Assembly (NCBI GenBank): GCA_030686995.1
Contig: CM060696.1
Span: forward strand, 14,421,987-14,485,986
DNA: 64,000 bases
Origin: Artemisia argyi
Taxonomy: Eukaryota; Streptophyta; Magnoliopsida; Asterales; Asteraceae
Direction of reading: 5' to 3'
Under the pieces are notes generated by a model, which did not search any database, was not told where the DNA came from, and worked only from the letters and a program-made list of their open reading frames with translations. Shown here piece after piece: positions 46,951-63,413 of the stretch (position 1 is its first letter; each line of letters starts with the position of its first letter). A program made the translations under genes and the position numbers.

Positions 46951-48033
46951 TGAGCTGCTTATGCTGACGCTATGTGTCTAAGTGGGTTTCTATACATCAA
47001 TTAACCATAGCTATGAGATTTCGCCAGGTTGGTTCATTGGGTAAAGGTTACTGTGTAAATATTCCTACAACGCTGTATATAAAAAATACTCAATTACATA
47101 TATACTCCTGTCATTCTCCATGATTTTGAACTGAGTTACATTGTTTGAGCAGATTCTTGGGTCACTATCAGCCACAATTTGACTAACCAACATTGTGGGA
47201 ATTGGATTCAGATCAGCATATATTGCAATGTTGGAAGCCAAAGTTCTAACGTTTTTGTGGAAAGCTCTGGGTACTATATATGTTGTGATACTGTTGTAGT
47301 GTTTATGTTCTTATTGTCACCAAAAGTTCTTAGAACAGATATATCTAAATACACAAAAAAAGAATGAGTAAATCTTTATTGTTGGTGCATATTTATCAAT
47401 TTAAAAGTGACAGTGTAGTATTGTAAGCATACAATTTTATACGCATTTAGTTTTTTTAGTTAAGCATTTAGTTTTGTGGATATATATTACAAATAGAGAC
47501 ATTGAATAAGAAATGGAATGAAGCTACTATATACACTCTCATTTGCTATTTTATCTTTTTTGCGATTTTTTGGAACACCCAACATGGACGCCGCATGTGG
47601 ATCCGACAACTCCTACTGGGTCAGTCTAGCAAAGAACATCTATTTTTATTTTTTATGTCTATATTATGTACGTTTGCATACTTCTATGTTGTGGGTTCTT
47701 GCAACTAAAATACTATTTTAATGTATCAAATAAGAAAATTGAAGTACCAGATTCATATATAGGCTTGATGAATTATGTGTGGGTATGGTACTAACATTTA
47801 TCATGAAGGTTGTTTACCTAGAATCCGCTCTACACATTTATTTTGCTGCAGATAACCAGTTTAACATAAGCAATTCCAAACACCCCCAAAGTTATAACGA
47901 ATACGTAGAAAATATATCTTTTGAATTTTTTAAAACTATAAAGTACATATATAATCTGTATAACCGTTAATTTATTCACTAGATACTTTTTCAAGCATTT
48001 TTACCCGCCTTCTTTGCTATAGTAAAATATGTC

Positions 48034-48082
48034 AACGATAATTATACGTCATTCCCGCCCATCGGGCGGGCTTAGAAACTAG
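48034..48082 (+). mobile_element. Helitron 3' terminus, GC-hairpin family
   Basis: A perfect stem CCCGCCC-ATC-GGGCGGG (48054-48070) is followed 8 bases later by CTAG (48079-48082) and a host T that opens a TA microsatellite. The preceding CAACGATAATTATA is shared with the minus-strand terminus at 21075-21125. Confidence 0.8.
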
Positions 48083-51913
<3,831 letters not shown>

Positions 51914-53977
51914 GTAACCTATGTTAAGTAATCAAGAAAGCTAGTGACTTATGTTAGGAAAAATGACCAAAATGGAATAAACATGATATTGGGAAATTAT
52001 CTACTGTTAAAGAGTGTTTTACAAGGAAAACATAGCAATTTAAATCACCGAGAACAAGTACACGAGTCAAAAGATATGGCAAAATGAAGTTATTAAACCG
52101 GAAAAACTAAAACTGTCGAAATGCTACTGATTAGCAATCTGACCTAGTTAAACGAGGCACTTCTGGTCCGTTTCATCGAAAAGTTAAAACACGAAAGTTG
52201 TCCGGAACGACGTTTTCATACAGGTGTAAAGAAGGTCGAACCCTGAAAACGCATAACGAGTGATATTTTTATTCAAATTCTTAACAGCCCTTTTTTAATA
52301 CCCAAAGGAACATGTATTGGTTATGGCTAAGTAAAATCAAGAGGTCTAATGACCTTAAAGCCGAGACCACAGCCATGGCTAAGGCCAAAGATGAGTCTCA
52401 AGACCATGGTAGCCATGACCAAAGCTACGGCAAGGCCACGGCTAAGACCTCAAGGCTTTCTAAGCCAAAACCATTAACTAAAGCATTAAGCCTTAACAAA
52501 ACAACCCAAAACAATTTGGATCTACTCCATCGATGAACCATGAAAGTTTACAAGTAATATCACATCCATACTAGACTTATAAAGATAACAATCTTCATTC
52601 AAAATAAACTTTCATAAGTTTATTCGACCTTCAGACATGTAACTTTTTATGACCGAAAACATATATTTTCCATATCGATTGCTACAACACTAGGGAACTT
52701 CATGCGAGGGTTTCATTTGGGTAAACGGATCGACGAGTTGCTAGATTGACGATTTAAAGTTTCCTAGCTCCTCGAACGTTTACTGCATGACCTATGGATT
52801 ATGATGGCCTGAACGGTAGTACGAGATATACAAACTATACTCTTCACAAACCATCTTTATACAACGACATACACAACATACTAAGTACTACATCATGAAC
52901 AATATGAAAGACATATATAGGCATATTTTTGTATTCTTAGACAGTGTTCCAACCTAAGTCGCAACATTCTATTATAGGTTGCTCTTAGAGACTTTTACAA
53001 CTCGCGCGACTACCATTTCCATTACTTACTCCATAACTCACGGTGAGTCATAGCCCCATTTTTATACTTGATTTATAAACTCTTTGGGGGAGATACATGC
53101 TCAACTGCTGTTAATTTCAAACATGATTATTTGCAAACTGTATGTCTTACCTAAACTAAATGTTTATTTATGCTAAGTAACATTATTGCCATACTTAGAG
53201 TTTCTATATCATGAAACATTAAGCACTATGTGTAGTGAACACGAATGCTATGGTTATCTATTGGTATTAGTGTAACCATTAAGTTGACTCAATTAGAGCA
53301 AACAAGCGCACTATATTTGAGAACATTAGGTAATACGACAAATCATGAATCATTTGTTGAGCTAATGGACTTGGTACAATAACAATCTAATGGACTTAGT
53401 ATGATCTCGATCTAATGGACTTGGTATGATCTCGAGCTAACGGACTAGGTACAATTACGAACTAAGCAGAAACTAGAATCCATAAACTAGAAAACTTAAG
53501 GTTTCGATGTCAAAGACTAAGAGCATCAGAAGTACTACCTACATGTGATATTGTATTTAGTACAATAGTCATACACTTGGAATTCTAGAAATCTACATTT
53601 AGTATTGCATATACTTGTTACCAGGTTTTATTTACAAGATTTCCGCAACTATTTCCACAAACTCTATGAACTCACCAACCTTTGTGTTGACACTTTAGCA
53701 TGTATTTCAGGTCCATAATGAACGAGGCTGGCACGGAGGAGCACGGATATTCAAGAGGGCTATAAATTTTATTATCATTCGAAAACTCATTTAATGTAAT
53801 TTGTAAACATGGAACAATCTGGGACGTCATTTTCTAAACTCGTATTTATACAAATTCGAATGATAAATCTTTTAAAATGACTAAATTGGTGATCGTTGTC
53901 TACTATTCATTTATTGTGCCATGAAGTAACACCCAATTTGAATTCCGCTGCGTGTCACGAAAGTTGGGGGTGTTACA
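51914..53977 (+). repeat. 5' LTR copy of the non-autonomous element (LTR-B1, 5'-truncated)
   Basis: It matches 57261-59323 almost base for base and ends GGGGGTGTTACA directly before a primer site. Its first roughly 1.07 kb (U3 with TATA box, present in the other copy at 56191-57260) is replaced by LTR-A. Confidence 0.85.
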
Positions 53978-53980
53978 GAT

Positions 53981-53994
53981 TGGTATCAGAGCTA
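53981..53994 (+). promoter_or_regulatory. Primer-binding site (tRNA-Met type)
   Basis: TGGTATCAGAGCTA lies three bases after the LTR end TGTTACA, the standard initiator-tRNA-Met primer site. Confidence 0.9.
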
Positions 53995-55230
53995 TAGTTA
54001 TAGAGAAACGGGTCTAATTGAGACCTAAACTATAGCTGATTTTCCACAAAAACATTTTATAGCCTTTCATTCTCTGTGCCTTCCAACCTCCAGATGATTA
54101 TGTGACTTTTATGCATGCTATAGTACACGAACATACTAGTATATTGATATATAGACACTCGACATACTTTCGATCACTCTATATAAACGATGGATTAAAC
54201 ATGTCTTCGTATGCTTATTCTAATGCATTACGACACAACCATATTTATCTAATCGTGCATTTTAGGATTACAAAATTTTCTCCAAGAAATTTGTAACTAA
54301 TTACAATGGTCTTTCCTATTTCCCAGACATTGTAATTTATACAATGGTCTCTATTACATTCTTAGACACTGTAAGTCCTACAGTGGTCTTAATTACATCC
54401 CCAGAAATAGTGGACTCATTTATTTCTCAAAACATTGTGAAGTTACACAATGATCTCTCTATCATTTCTTAGACATTGTGAGTTACACAATGGTCTAATT
54501 CACTTCCCAGACGTTGTAAGTTATACAATGATCTCTAAGACTATTTCATCGCCTTAAATATCATTTCATATGATATCGAAACCTGTCACATTTTTGTTAT
54601 AGGGAATTATATATGAATCTAAGTATTACAAATCTTGTATGGGCGGGACTTACAATAGGAGGATTGATATGATAATTGCCATGTTAACTAGCTTATAAAA
54701 ATTCTCATCTTATGAACGTTAACCATGTACTCACCAACTATTTTGAACACTACGTCAATTTCCACCGATTATCTTACTCTCCATCTCCAAAGATGAGTAT
54801 GAATATTCATTTCGTACTTTTGGAACACAAGTATCATCTCGTAATACACTACCTTATAACTCACCGGCTAAGTATGAATGTTGTTTCGGGAATTCTTAAG
54901 TAGGATGATTTATAATGTCCTTATTTGAATGGATTAGGACGCCTTTTCATTTAAATAAAGAAATTGTAAATCACCGAACCATAAGTTTATATTCCTTTAT
55001 TTACATTGTTTGGGACGCCTCTCTATGTAAATAAAGGATTATAAACAAGTGGGCTTATTTGTATCCGAAATAACATAATTATGAAGTCAATAAACACTAG
55101 GTACAACAACCGATTACCTACTAGGCTATGATTGCAACAATTATGCCAATTTCTATTGGTATGAGGTTAAAGTTTAACCAGAACTATTATGCCAATTGCT
55201 ATTGGTACGAGGTTAAGGATTAACCAAAAC

Positions 55231-55497
55231 GATTGGTGCCCCCTACTGGGTAGATTTTCAATAAACTACGATATCGATATCTACAAGAATCGGTTGAGAA
55301 CAAGTGTCTTAATGACACAACACGATTGGTGCTCCCTACCGGGTAGATTTTTGATAAACTACTATATCGATATCTACAAGAATGGGTTGAGAACGAGTGT
55401 CTGAATGACACAACACGATTGGTGCTCCCTACCGGGTAGGATTTCGATAATCTACAATATCGACATCTACAAGAATGGGATGAGACAACTATGGGCA
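55231..55497. repeat. Three 93-bp tandem units
   Basis: Units start GATTGGTGC at 55231, 55324 and 55417. Because 93 is a multiple of 3, the minus strand stays open as a 31-residue repeat, but no domain is recognisable. Confidence 0.85.
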
Positions 55498-55549
55498 TAT
55501 AACAAAGTAACCCACGATTCGACGAACTAGATTCAATTACGATTCCTAT

Positions 55550-56040
55550 TGAAATTCAACTACTATACCAATTTCTACTTGACTACCATATCAATTGTCA
55601 TCGATACTCAACTACTATCTCAATTTTTTTTGAATTCGACTACTATACCAACTTCTATTCGACTAACATATCAATTGCTATTGATACTCAACTACTATCT
55701 CAATTTCTATTGTTGTTCGACTACTATATCAATTTCCATTGATATTCGACTACTATATCGATTACTATTGATATTCGACTACTATATCAATTTCTGTTAT
55801 TCGATACCTATGTCAATTGCTATTGTTATTCGACTACTATACCAATTACTATTGATACTTGACTACTATATCAATTTCTATTTGATATTCAACTACTATA
55901 TCAATTTCTGTTCAACTACTATATCAATTTCTATTAATATTCGATTGCTATATCAATCTGCTTTGATATATCAATTTCCTTTGATATTCGACTATTATAT
56001 GAATCTCTATTGATATTCAACTATGTTATCAATTTCTATT
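55550..56040. repeat. Degenerate short tandem array
   Basis: Many imperfect copies of a unit around TTCGACTACTATATCAATTT with interspersed TCTATTGATA. Open frames reflect the repeat only. Confidence 0.85.
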
Positions 56041-56177
56041 AATACACCATATTCTGAGAAAAAAAATCAAACTACAACTTGTAATTCCATACTTTAGTCC
56101 TCATAAGTAACCACACCTCTTCATCGACACCATTCCAACATATAACACAAAATGAACTTCGAGACGAAGTTCCATTT

Positions 56178-56190
56178 AAGGGGTAGGTAC
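56178..56190 (+). promoter_or_regulatory. Polypurine tract
   Basis: AAGGGGTAGGTAC directly precedes the LTR start TGTAACAATTCG at 56191. Confidence 0.7.
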
Positions 56191-59100
56191 TGTAACAATT
56201 CGCATTTTCATGTTACTATTCATTTTTACTATTCACTCCCAATACCCGCACAACCTTTTGACTAGTAGAATTCTAAATTTCCTTGCCTAGTCTTATACCT
56301 AGTCATTAACTAGATATTATTTAGATAATATCTTTCAAAATATCTCACTAAGAGAAGTCAAGTTGAAATTCTTTTCCAACATATCTTAACTAGATATTTA
56401 ACAATTCTGGTTTTAGGTTTTTACGACAATTAAGCAACCTGATAAAATTTATCACTCACTTAATATACTTTTTAGAGTATATTGATATGTTTTAATCATT
56501 TCTACAAATTTCATATTTTTACGATACCTGGTTTTACGTTTTGTGACTTAACGACTTACAATTAGCGATTACCGGAACCAAAACTCACTCTGTAAAGGCA
56601 AGATAAATGTCCAAAACTCTTAACCTCCTCAAATCCAGCCCTAGGTGGCATTTTTATGAGTCACAAGGGCACTTGGCATGGTTGTGATAGCCTTGTACAA
56701 TATGTGTACACATATGCTAACTTAATGACTAAGTTTACTTAATCTAAGGACACATGCTTTCTCTTAACCCTTAAGGATAATGACTCATGCATTCTTCCAC
56801 CTCCTTTGACTAACCAAGGGCTATATAAACCCCCATTCCTACTCTTTTGGTCGTTCATCACACAACACAACCACACTTTGGTGAATTCATAAATCCAAAT
56901 TTACATATTCAAGTGAAGACTAGAGTAAACTACATCAAGTCCTTTGCAATCTTTGGTGAATTCTCTTGAGTTTAAATCCACTCAAGTCACCTAAGATCTC
57001 ATCACAAGCCCTTCAAGAATACAAGAAGTGTAGAAGGTTGCTAAGGTGTGGGAGATTGCTCAAAGTCGTAGTTCTTGTTCTAGTTCTTAATCCTTGATTT
57101 CCTTTCTTAATTGAAAGCCAAAAGTTGTAAGATAAACTAATACCCACTCTTGTTCAACATCATTTACAGGCTTCTTATACTTTATTAATGATAGATATGG
57201 TCTTTATAGTGTTCATGATGTACAAAATTTTTTAAAACAAGTTAAGAACACTACATGTTAACCTATGTTAAGTAATCAAGAAAGCTAGTGACTTATGTTA
57301 GGAAAAATGACCAAAATGGAATAAGTATGATATTGGGAAATTATCTCCTGTTTAAGAGGGTTTTACAAGGAAAACATAGTAATTTGAATCACCGAAAACG
57401 AGTACACGGGTCAAAAGATATGGCAAAATGAAGTTATTAAACCAGAAAAACCAAAACTGTCGAAATGCTACTGATTAGCCATCTGACCTAGTTAAACGAG
57501 GCATTTCTGTTCCGTTTCATCAAAATGTTAAAACATGAACGTTGTCCGGAACGACGTTTTCATTCAGGAGCAAAGAAGCTCGAACCCTGAAAACGCATAA
57601 CGAGTGATAATTTTATTCAAATTATTAACAGCCCCTTTTTAATACCCAAAGGAACATGTATTGGTTATGGCTAAGTAAAATCAAGAGGTCTAATGACCTT
57701 AAAGCCGAGACCATAGCCATGGCTAAGGCCAAGGATGAGTCTCAAGACCATGGTAGCCATGACCAAAGCCACGGCAAGGCCACGGCTAAGACCTCAAGGC
57801 TTTCTAAGCCAAAACCATTAACAAAAGCATTAAGACTTAACAAAACAACCCAAAACAATTTGGATCTACTCCATCGATGAACCATGAAAGTTTACAAGTA
57901 ATATCACATCCATACTAGACTTATAAAGATAACAATCTTCATTCAAATTAAACTTTCATAAATTTATTCAACCTTCGGACATGTAACTTTTTATGACCGA
58001 AAACATATATTTTCCATATCGATTGCTACAACACTAAGGAACTTCATGTGAGGGGTTTTATTTGGGTAAACGGATTGACGAGTTGCTGGATTGACGATTT
58101 AAAGTGTCCTAGCTCCTCGAACATTTACTGCATGACCTATGGACTATGATGGCATGAACGGTAGTACGAGATATACAAACTATACTCTTCATAAACCATC
58201 TTTATACAACGACATACACAACATACTAAGTACTACATCATGAACAATATGAAAGACATATATAGGCACATTTTTGTATTCTTAGACAGTGTTCCAACCT
58301 AAGTCGCAACATTCTATTATAGGTTGCTCTTAGAGACTTTTGCAACTCGCGCAACTACCATTTCCATTACTTACTACATAACTCTTGGTGAGTCATAGCC
58401 CCGTTTTTATACTTGTTTTATAAACTCTTTGGGGGAAATACATGCTCAACTACTGCTAATTTCAAACATGATTATTTGCAAACTGTATGTCTTACCTAAA
58501 CTAAATATTTATTTATGCTAAGTAACATTATTGCCATACTTAGAGTTTCTATATCATGAACCATTAAGCACTATGCATAGTAAACACGAATACTATTGTT
58601 ATCTATTGATATTAGTGTAGCCATTAAGTTGACTCAATTAGAGCAAACAAGCGCACTATATTTGAGAACACTAGGTAATAGGACAAATCATGAATCATTT
58701 GATGAGCTAATGGACTTGGTACAATAACAATCTAATGGACTTAGTATGATCTCGATCTAATGGACTTGGTATGATCTCGAGCTAACGGACTAGGTACAAT
58801 TACGAACTAAGCAGAAACTAGAATCCATAAACTAGAAAACTTAAGGTTTCGATGTCAAAGACTAAGAGCATCAGAAGTACTACCTACATGTGATATTGTA
58901 TTTAGTACAATAGTCATACACTTGGAATTCTAGGAATCTACATTTAGTATTGCATATACTTTTTACCAGGTTTGATTTACAAGATTTCCACAACTATTTC
59001 CACAAACTCTACGAACTCACCAACCTTTGTGTTGACACTTTAGCATGTATTTCAGGTCCATAATGAACGAGCCTGGCACGGAGGAGCATGGATATTCAAA

Positions 59101-59323
59101 AGGGCTATAAATTTTATTATCATTCGAAAACTCATTTAATGTAATTTGTAAACATGGAACCATCTGGGACCTCAGTTTGTAAACTCTGGTATTTATACAA
59201 ATTCGAATGATAAATCTTTTAAAACGACTAAATTGTGATCGTTGTCTACTATTCAATTATTGTGCCATGAAGTAACACCTAATTTGAATTCCGTTGTGTG
59301 TCACAAAAATTGAGGGTGTTACA
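56191..59323 (+). repeat. 3' LTR of the non-autonomous element (LTR-B2, 3133 bp)
   Basis: Starts TGTAACAATTCG after a polypurine tract and ends GAGGGTGTTACA. The TATA box CTATATAAACCC is at 56821-56832. From 57261 onward it matches LTR-B1. It holds a 74-codon open frame (57656-57880) also present in LTR-B1 (52312-52536) with three amino-acid changes. Its right edge abuts, and truncates, the Tekay/Del pol at 59324. Confidence 0.85.
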
Positions 59324-60651
59324 GTTTCTTTAAAAATCGATTCATGCTCTTTTGCATGCCATAAATCTTCTCGTGCAGTCGATTCTCTTCTTTAAGGGCT
59401 TCAGCTTGAACTTCAAGAATTTGAGACGGAAGTGGTGACCTGATTGTCATTCCCAAATATCTGACTCTAAGGGGTTTAAGTCGTTCCTTTCGACTTAAGG
59501 CATCTGCTAAAACATTTGCCTTCCCAGGGTGATAACGAATTTCACAATCATAATCACTTAATAACTCTAGCCATCGGCGTTGCCTCATATTCAACTCCTT
59601 TTGATCTAAAATGTGTTGGAGACCTTTTTGATCGGTGAAGATAGTACACTTGGTTCCATACAAGTAGTGTCCCCATATCTTAAGAGCGAATACTACCGCT
59701 CCTAATTCTAGATCATGGGTGGTGTAGTTTTCCTCGTGAGGTTTAAGTTTTCTAGAAGCGTAAGCGATTACTTTAAATCTTTGCATCAATACGGCACCCA
59801 AACCTTGGATTGATGCATCACAATATACCACGAAATCCTCACTTCCTTTGGGTAATGCTAATATTGGTGCTTCACAAAGCTTCTGCTTCAAGAACTGAAA
59901 TGCCGATTCTTGCTCTTCTCTCCTGTCAAACTTCTTCTTCTGTGTTAACTCAGTCAAAGATTTAGCAATCCTTGAAAAACCTTCAGTAAATCTCCGATAG
60001 TATCCGGCAAGACCTAAAAATTGGCGTATATCGGTAGGACTCGTAGGCGATGCCCAATTTTTAATAGCTTCGATCTTGGCGGGATCAACGTGAATACCTT
60101 TGCTGTCAATAACATGCCCAAGAAATTGTACCTTCTCGATCCAAAAATCGCACTTGGAGAATTTGGCGTACAATTTCTCTTCTCTGAGCATTGTTAGTAT
60201 AGCCTTTAAATGTTCTGCGTGCTCTTCCTTACTACGTGAATAGATAAGGATATCATCGATGAATACAATCACAAACTTATCCAAATAGGGTTTGCACACT
60301 CGGTTCATTAAATCCATAAATACAGCATGTGCATTTGTTAGACCGAATGGCATTACTTGGAATTCGTACTGGCCGTATCTCGTCCTGAAAGCCGTCTTAG
60401 GGATATCTTCTTCCCTAAATCTCAGTTGATGATAACCCGACCTTAAATCAATCTTCGAGTAAACACTCGATCGTTGTAAATTGATCAAACAGGTCTTCAA
60501 TCCTTGGTAACAGATATCGATTCTTCACAGTAAGTTTGTTCAACTCACGATAATCGATACATATCCGGAAGGTTCCATCCTTCTTCTTTACAAAAAACAC
60601 TGGTGCTCCCCATGGTGACAAACTTGGGCGAATAAATCCTTTATCTGACAA
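59324..60651 (-). pseudogene. Reverse transcriptase and RNase H of the Tekay/Del element
   Basis: The 5' part (60651-60490) encodes [20 protein letters not shown] and [14 protein letters not shown] frameshift near 60490 moves to the frame that is open from 60500 to 59319. This second part shows the palm motif [27 protein letters not shown], and RNase H with [41 protein letters not shown] and [11 protein letters not shown]. The active-site acidic residues are present in both domains. The frame runs into the LTR of the neighbouring element (stop at 59319-59321) before any integrase. RNase H sequence and order match Tekay/Del chromoviruses. Confidence 0.9.
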
Positions 60652-61445
60652 TTCCTACAATTGCTCAGATAACTCCTTCATCTCAGACGGTGCTAGCCTA
60701 TAGGGTGCTCGTGCTACTGGTGCTGCTCCTGGCACCAAGTCAATTTGAAATTCCACTTGACGTGCTGGCGGAAGGCCATGCAATTCCTCAGGAAGGTCCT
60801 TGACTAATGGCACATCCTCAAGTCGCTTCTCCTCCGACTTCTTCTCGGTGACTTGAGCCAAAAAGGCTTGACATCCTCGTTCAATGTACTTCACGACCTT
60901 GACGCAAGAAACGATGCTTAGACGTGTTTTACTTCGCTCACCACGAACTATTAGGGTTTCATCTTTAAGAGGAATGTGAATGACCTTCTCGTCACAAATG
61001 ATTTTAGCGCGGTTCTTGGATAGCCAATTCATTCCTACGACGACGTCAAAACTACCAAGTCTAATTGGCATAAAGTCTATGACGAAAGGTGTGTTTAATA
61101 GGCGTAGGGTGCAACCCCGGATTATGGTGTTAGTGCTCACTAGCTTTCCATCGGCTAGTTCTATTTCGTAAGTGGTGTCTAGTTTGGTTGGGGAAATATT
61201 AAGCAAAGGTGCAAAAGAAGTAGATACGAAACTTTGATCGGCTCCAGAATCAAATAAAACTTTAACGACGCGGTTGTTTAGAAGGAACGTACCCGTGACT
61301 ACGTTCAGATCTTGCTGAGTGTTTCCTTCTCCCAGCACATACACTCTTCCTCGTGCATTGTTGTCCTTGTTTGGGCACTGACGCCTATACTGTCCTTTCT
61401 CTCCACAAGCATGGCATACTACAGCCATGGGTTGCATGTTAGCTC
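60652..61445 (-). pseudogene. Third zinc knuckle and aspartic protease region
   Basis: Continuing the gag frame, the segment (open from 61437 to 60655) starts with a zinc knuckle [14 protein letters not shown], where the usual His is Gln. The retropepsin follows with [13 protein letters not shown] and [12 protein letters not shown], then the linker to reverse transcriptase ([16 protein letters not shown]). A TAG at 60655 interrupts EQL-ELSDKG, so pol cannot be read through. Confidence 0.85.
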
Positions 61446-61685
61446 ATGTAGCCTTGCAATCTTGTGTCTTATGACCAGTCCTTGAACATTTTCCACACTT
61501 AGCATTACAGGGTCCAGTGTGTTGCAGCTTACACTTGTTGCACAACGGGGCAGGTCCAGCATACTCAGCATTCCTAGCTGGTGCGGCGACATAAGCTTTG
61601 GCAGCTTCTTATCGTCAGTTTTGTTGGTTGTGGTGGGTGTTCCTTTCATGGTGATAGTTACGGTTAGGGTTACGGTTATTGTTGC

Positions 61686-61726
<41 letters not shown>

Positions 61727-62484
61727 GTCTTACGATCATCAAACTTCCTTTTGTGATCATTGTTTCCCTGAGCAGAGTTACGTTTAATCTCCCTGTCTAG
61801 CAGTCTTTGGGCAATAGCCATTGCTTCTTCCAAAGATTGAGGCTTTGACGAGGTGACGTTTCCCTCAATGCCCCTATGTAGTCCCTCAATGTACCTTTCC
61901 AACAACTTTTCCAAATCGGGAACCTTTGAAGGGCATAGCATGGCAAGTTCTTGAAATCTCCTATCATAAGCCCTGAGGTCATTCCCTTTCACGACCAACA
62001 GGTGAAACTCATCTTCTAGTTTCTTGATTTCCCCTCTTAGACAGAACTTCTTCAACATCTTTTCCTTAAAGTCAGCCCAGGTGATCTGATAGGCTTCCTC
62101 TATGCCTATCTTTTGAGCAGTTGCGTTTCACCAAGAAAACGCGTCTTCCAACAATGTTCCAGTAGCAAACAAGACTCTATTTTCAGCGGCACAACTGCTT
62201 CTCACAAACACAGACTCAGCTCGCTCAAACCATCTAGCAAGTTCTGTCACTCCTTCGGTTCCCTTGAAATGAGATGGCTTACAAGCTATAAAGTCCTTAT
62301 AGGTACACTTCCAAGTCGCAGAGGACTCGCTTTCTGCAGTGGGTCGGTTGTTGCTACTTGATCGCGCTATTGCGGCAGCCTGCTCTTCCAAAGCTGCAGC
62401 AACACTGTCGGAAACCAACTTCTTGATAGTAGCTTGAGTCATAGCGCGTGACGAGGTGGTAGTTGCGGTTTTCCTAGGGGCCAT
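61446..62484 (-). pseudogene. gag of the Tekay/Del element
   Basis: The start is taken at ATG 62484 (MAPRKTATTTSS). One frame continues to protease with nonsense codons at 62128 (TGA after EDAFSW), 61615 (TGA), 61609 (TAA) and 61446 (TGA). Visible parts are the gag core (KPSHFKGTEGVTELARWFER, AYDRRFQELAMLCP), a poly-Asn run encoded by the (GTT)n repeat at 61682-61722, and two zinc-binding motifs, CNKCKLQHTGPC and CGKCSRTGHKTQDC. At least four stops show long inactivity. Confidence 0.85.
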
Positions 62485-63396
62485 ATCTTTATAAAATGGC
62501 AAGTGCATAAGTAAGAATTCCAAACATCGATCAATAACAAGAGAAATAATGTAACCAAGCTCATAATAGTCGAGATCATTACAAAATATATCACAATCAC
62601 ACCAAGAATACATACATCAACATAAACCATATCATCCATAAATAATCAACAAGACATGTAACAACACACATGGAAATTATAATGAATCTCAATATGGGAG
62701 CACAACATAAGATCAAACAACTAAAACATCATAAATCAATATCATTACAATACAATCATAACCAACACAAAGTTTTAATAATTTTGGATTCAATGTTACA
62801 AAACAACAAGATACAACATTATTAATGCCGCGCAGGGCAAGTTAAGATGTCTCTGAATGTAATGATACGTCATGGATCTATGAAGCTCCAGGTGCGTCTC
62901 CTGATCTACACTCTATCTCTCGAATAATCCTGATTAGCTCCAACATCTCTAGATCTCTCTCTGGCCTGAACCTCCACAAGTGTGACTGAAAGGGTATGGA
63001 TAGTAGCACTAGACGCTGCTAGTTCATGGGTCTGATGCTCCAACATCTACTGAGTGATGACTGCAATCTCCCTCAGCTCCTCTGTCTCGTGCCTCTACAC
63101 AAGGAGGATGATGCCGACATGACGTCGTCACAGTCAGACAGGATGATAACAGGGGGCGACATGGTACTGTAATATCCCAAAAATAATAATATAAGTCATT
63201 TCATCTACATAATGCTACATGCTCATTGATCATGGTGCTAGAGTGAACTTAGTGTGATGGGTGCTAAAAATCAAACCATAAAACATAATGTTGACAAGCG
63301 CTGGCACGGAGGGCACTTTCGTGATAAGTAGTTTGCTTTGAAATTAGGTGTGGTTATAGTCCAATGTTTTGAAAATCATTTGGTTCTCTATAACCA
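62485..63396 (-). other. Leader between primer site and gag
   Basis: About 0.9 kb of untranslated leader of the Tekay/Del element. Open frames within it carry no domain. Confidence 0.6.
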
Positions 63397-63410
63397 TGGC
63401 TCTGATGCCA
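63397..63410 (-). promoter_or_regulatory. Primer-binding site (tRNA-Met type)
   Basis: The minus strand reads TGGCATCAGAGCCA three bases after the LTR end TGTTACA, one base different from the common TGGTATCAGAGC. Confidence 0.85.
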
Positions 63411-63413
63411 ATC

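Larger units (their letters stand above)
44595..48082 (+). mobile_element. Putative non-autonomous Helitron with gene-like cargo
   Basis: The right end is a canonical Helitron 3' terminus (see 48034-48082). The left end is uncertain: the segment after the TA tract starts TCTTGG, but the base before TC is T, not the expected A. The interior carries several plus-strand exon-like pieces with splice borders, in the same orientation as the terminus. There is no Rep/helicase domain. Confidence 0.45.
53978..56190 (+). other. Non-coding internal region of the LTR element
   Basis: Between primer site and polypurine tract there is no gag or pol. Instead there are short repeats: imperfect passages around ACATTGTAAGTTATACAATG (54290-54540), three 93-bp units (55231-55497) and a degenerate roughly 24-30-bp unit around CGACTACTATATCAATTTC (55550-56040). 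This is the structure of a large non-autonomous (LARD-like) LTR retrotransposon. Confidence 0.8.

Noticed and set aside
61519..61800. Val-rich plus-strand frame
   Set aside because: It is the antisense of the poly-Asn part of gag.
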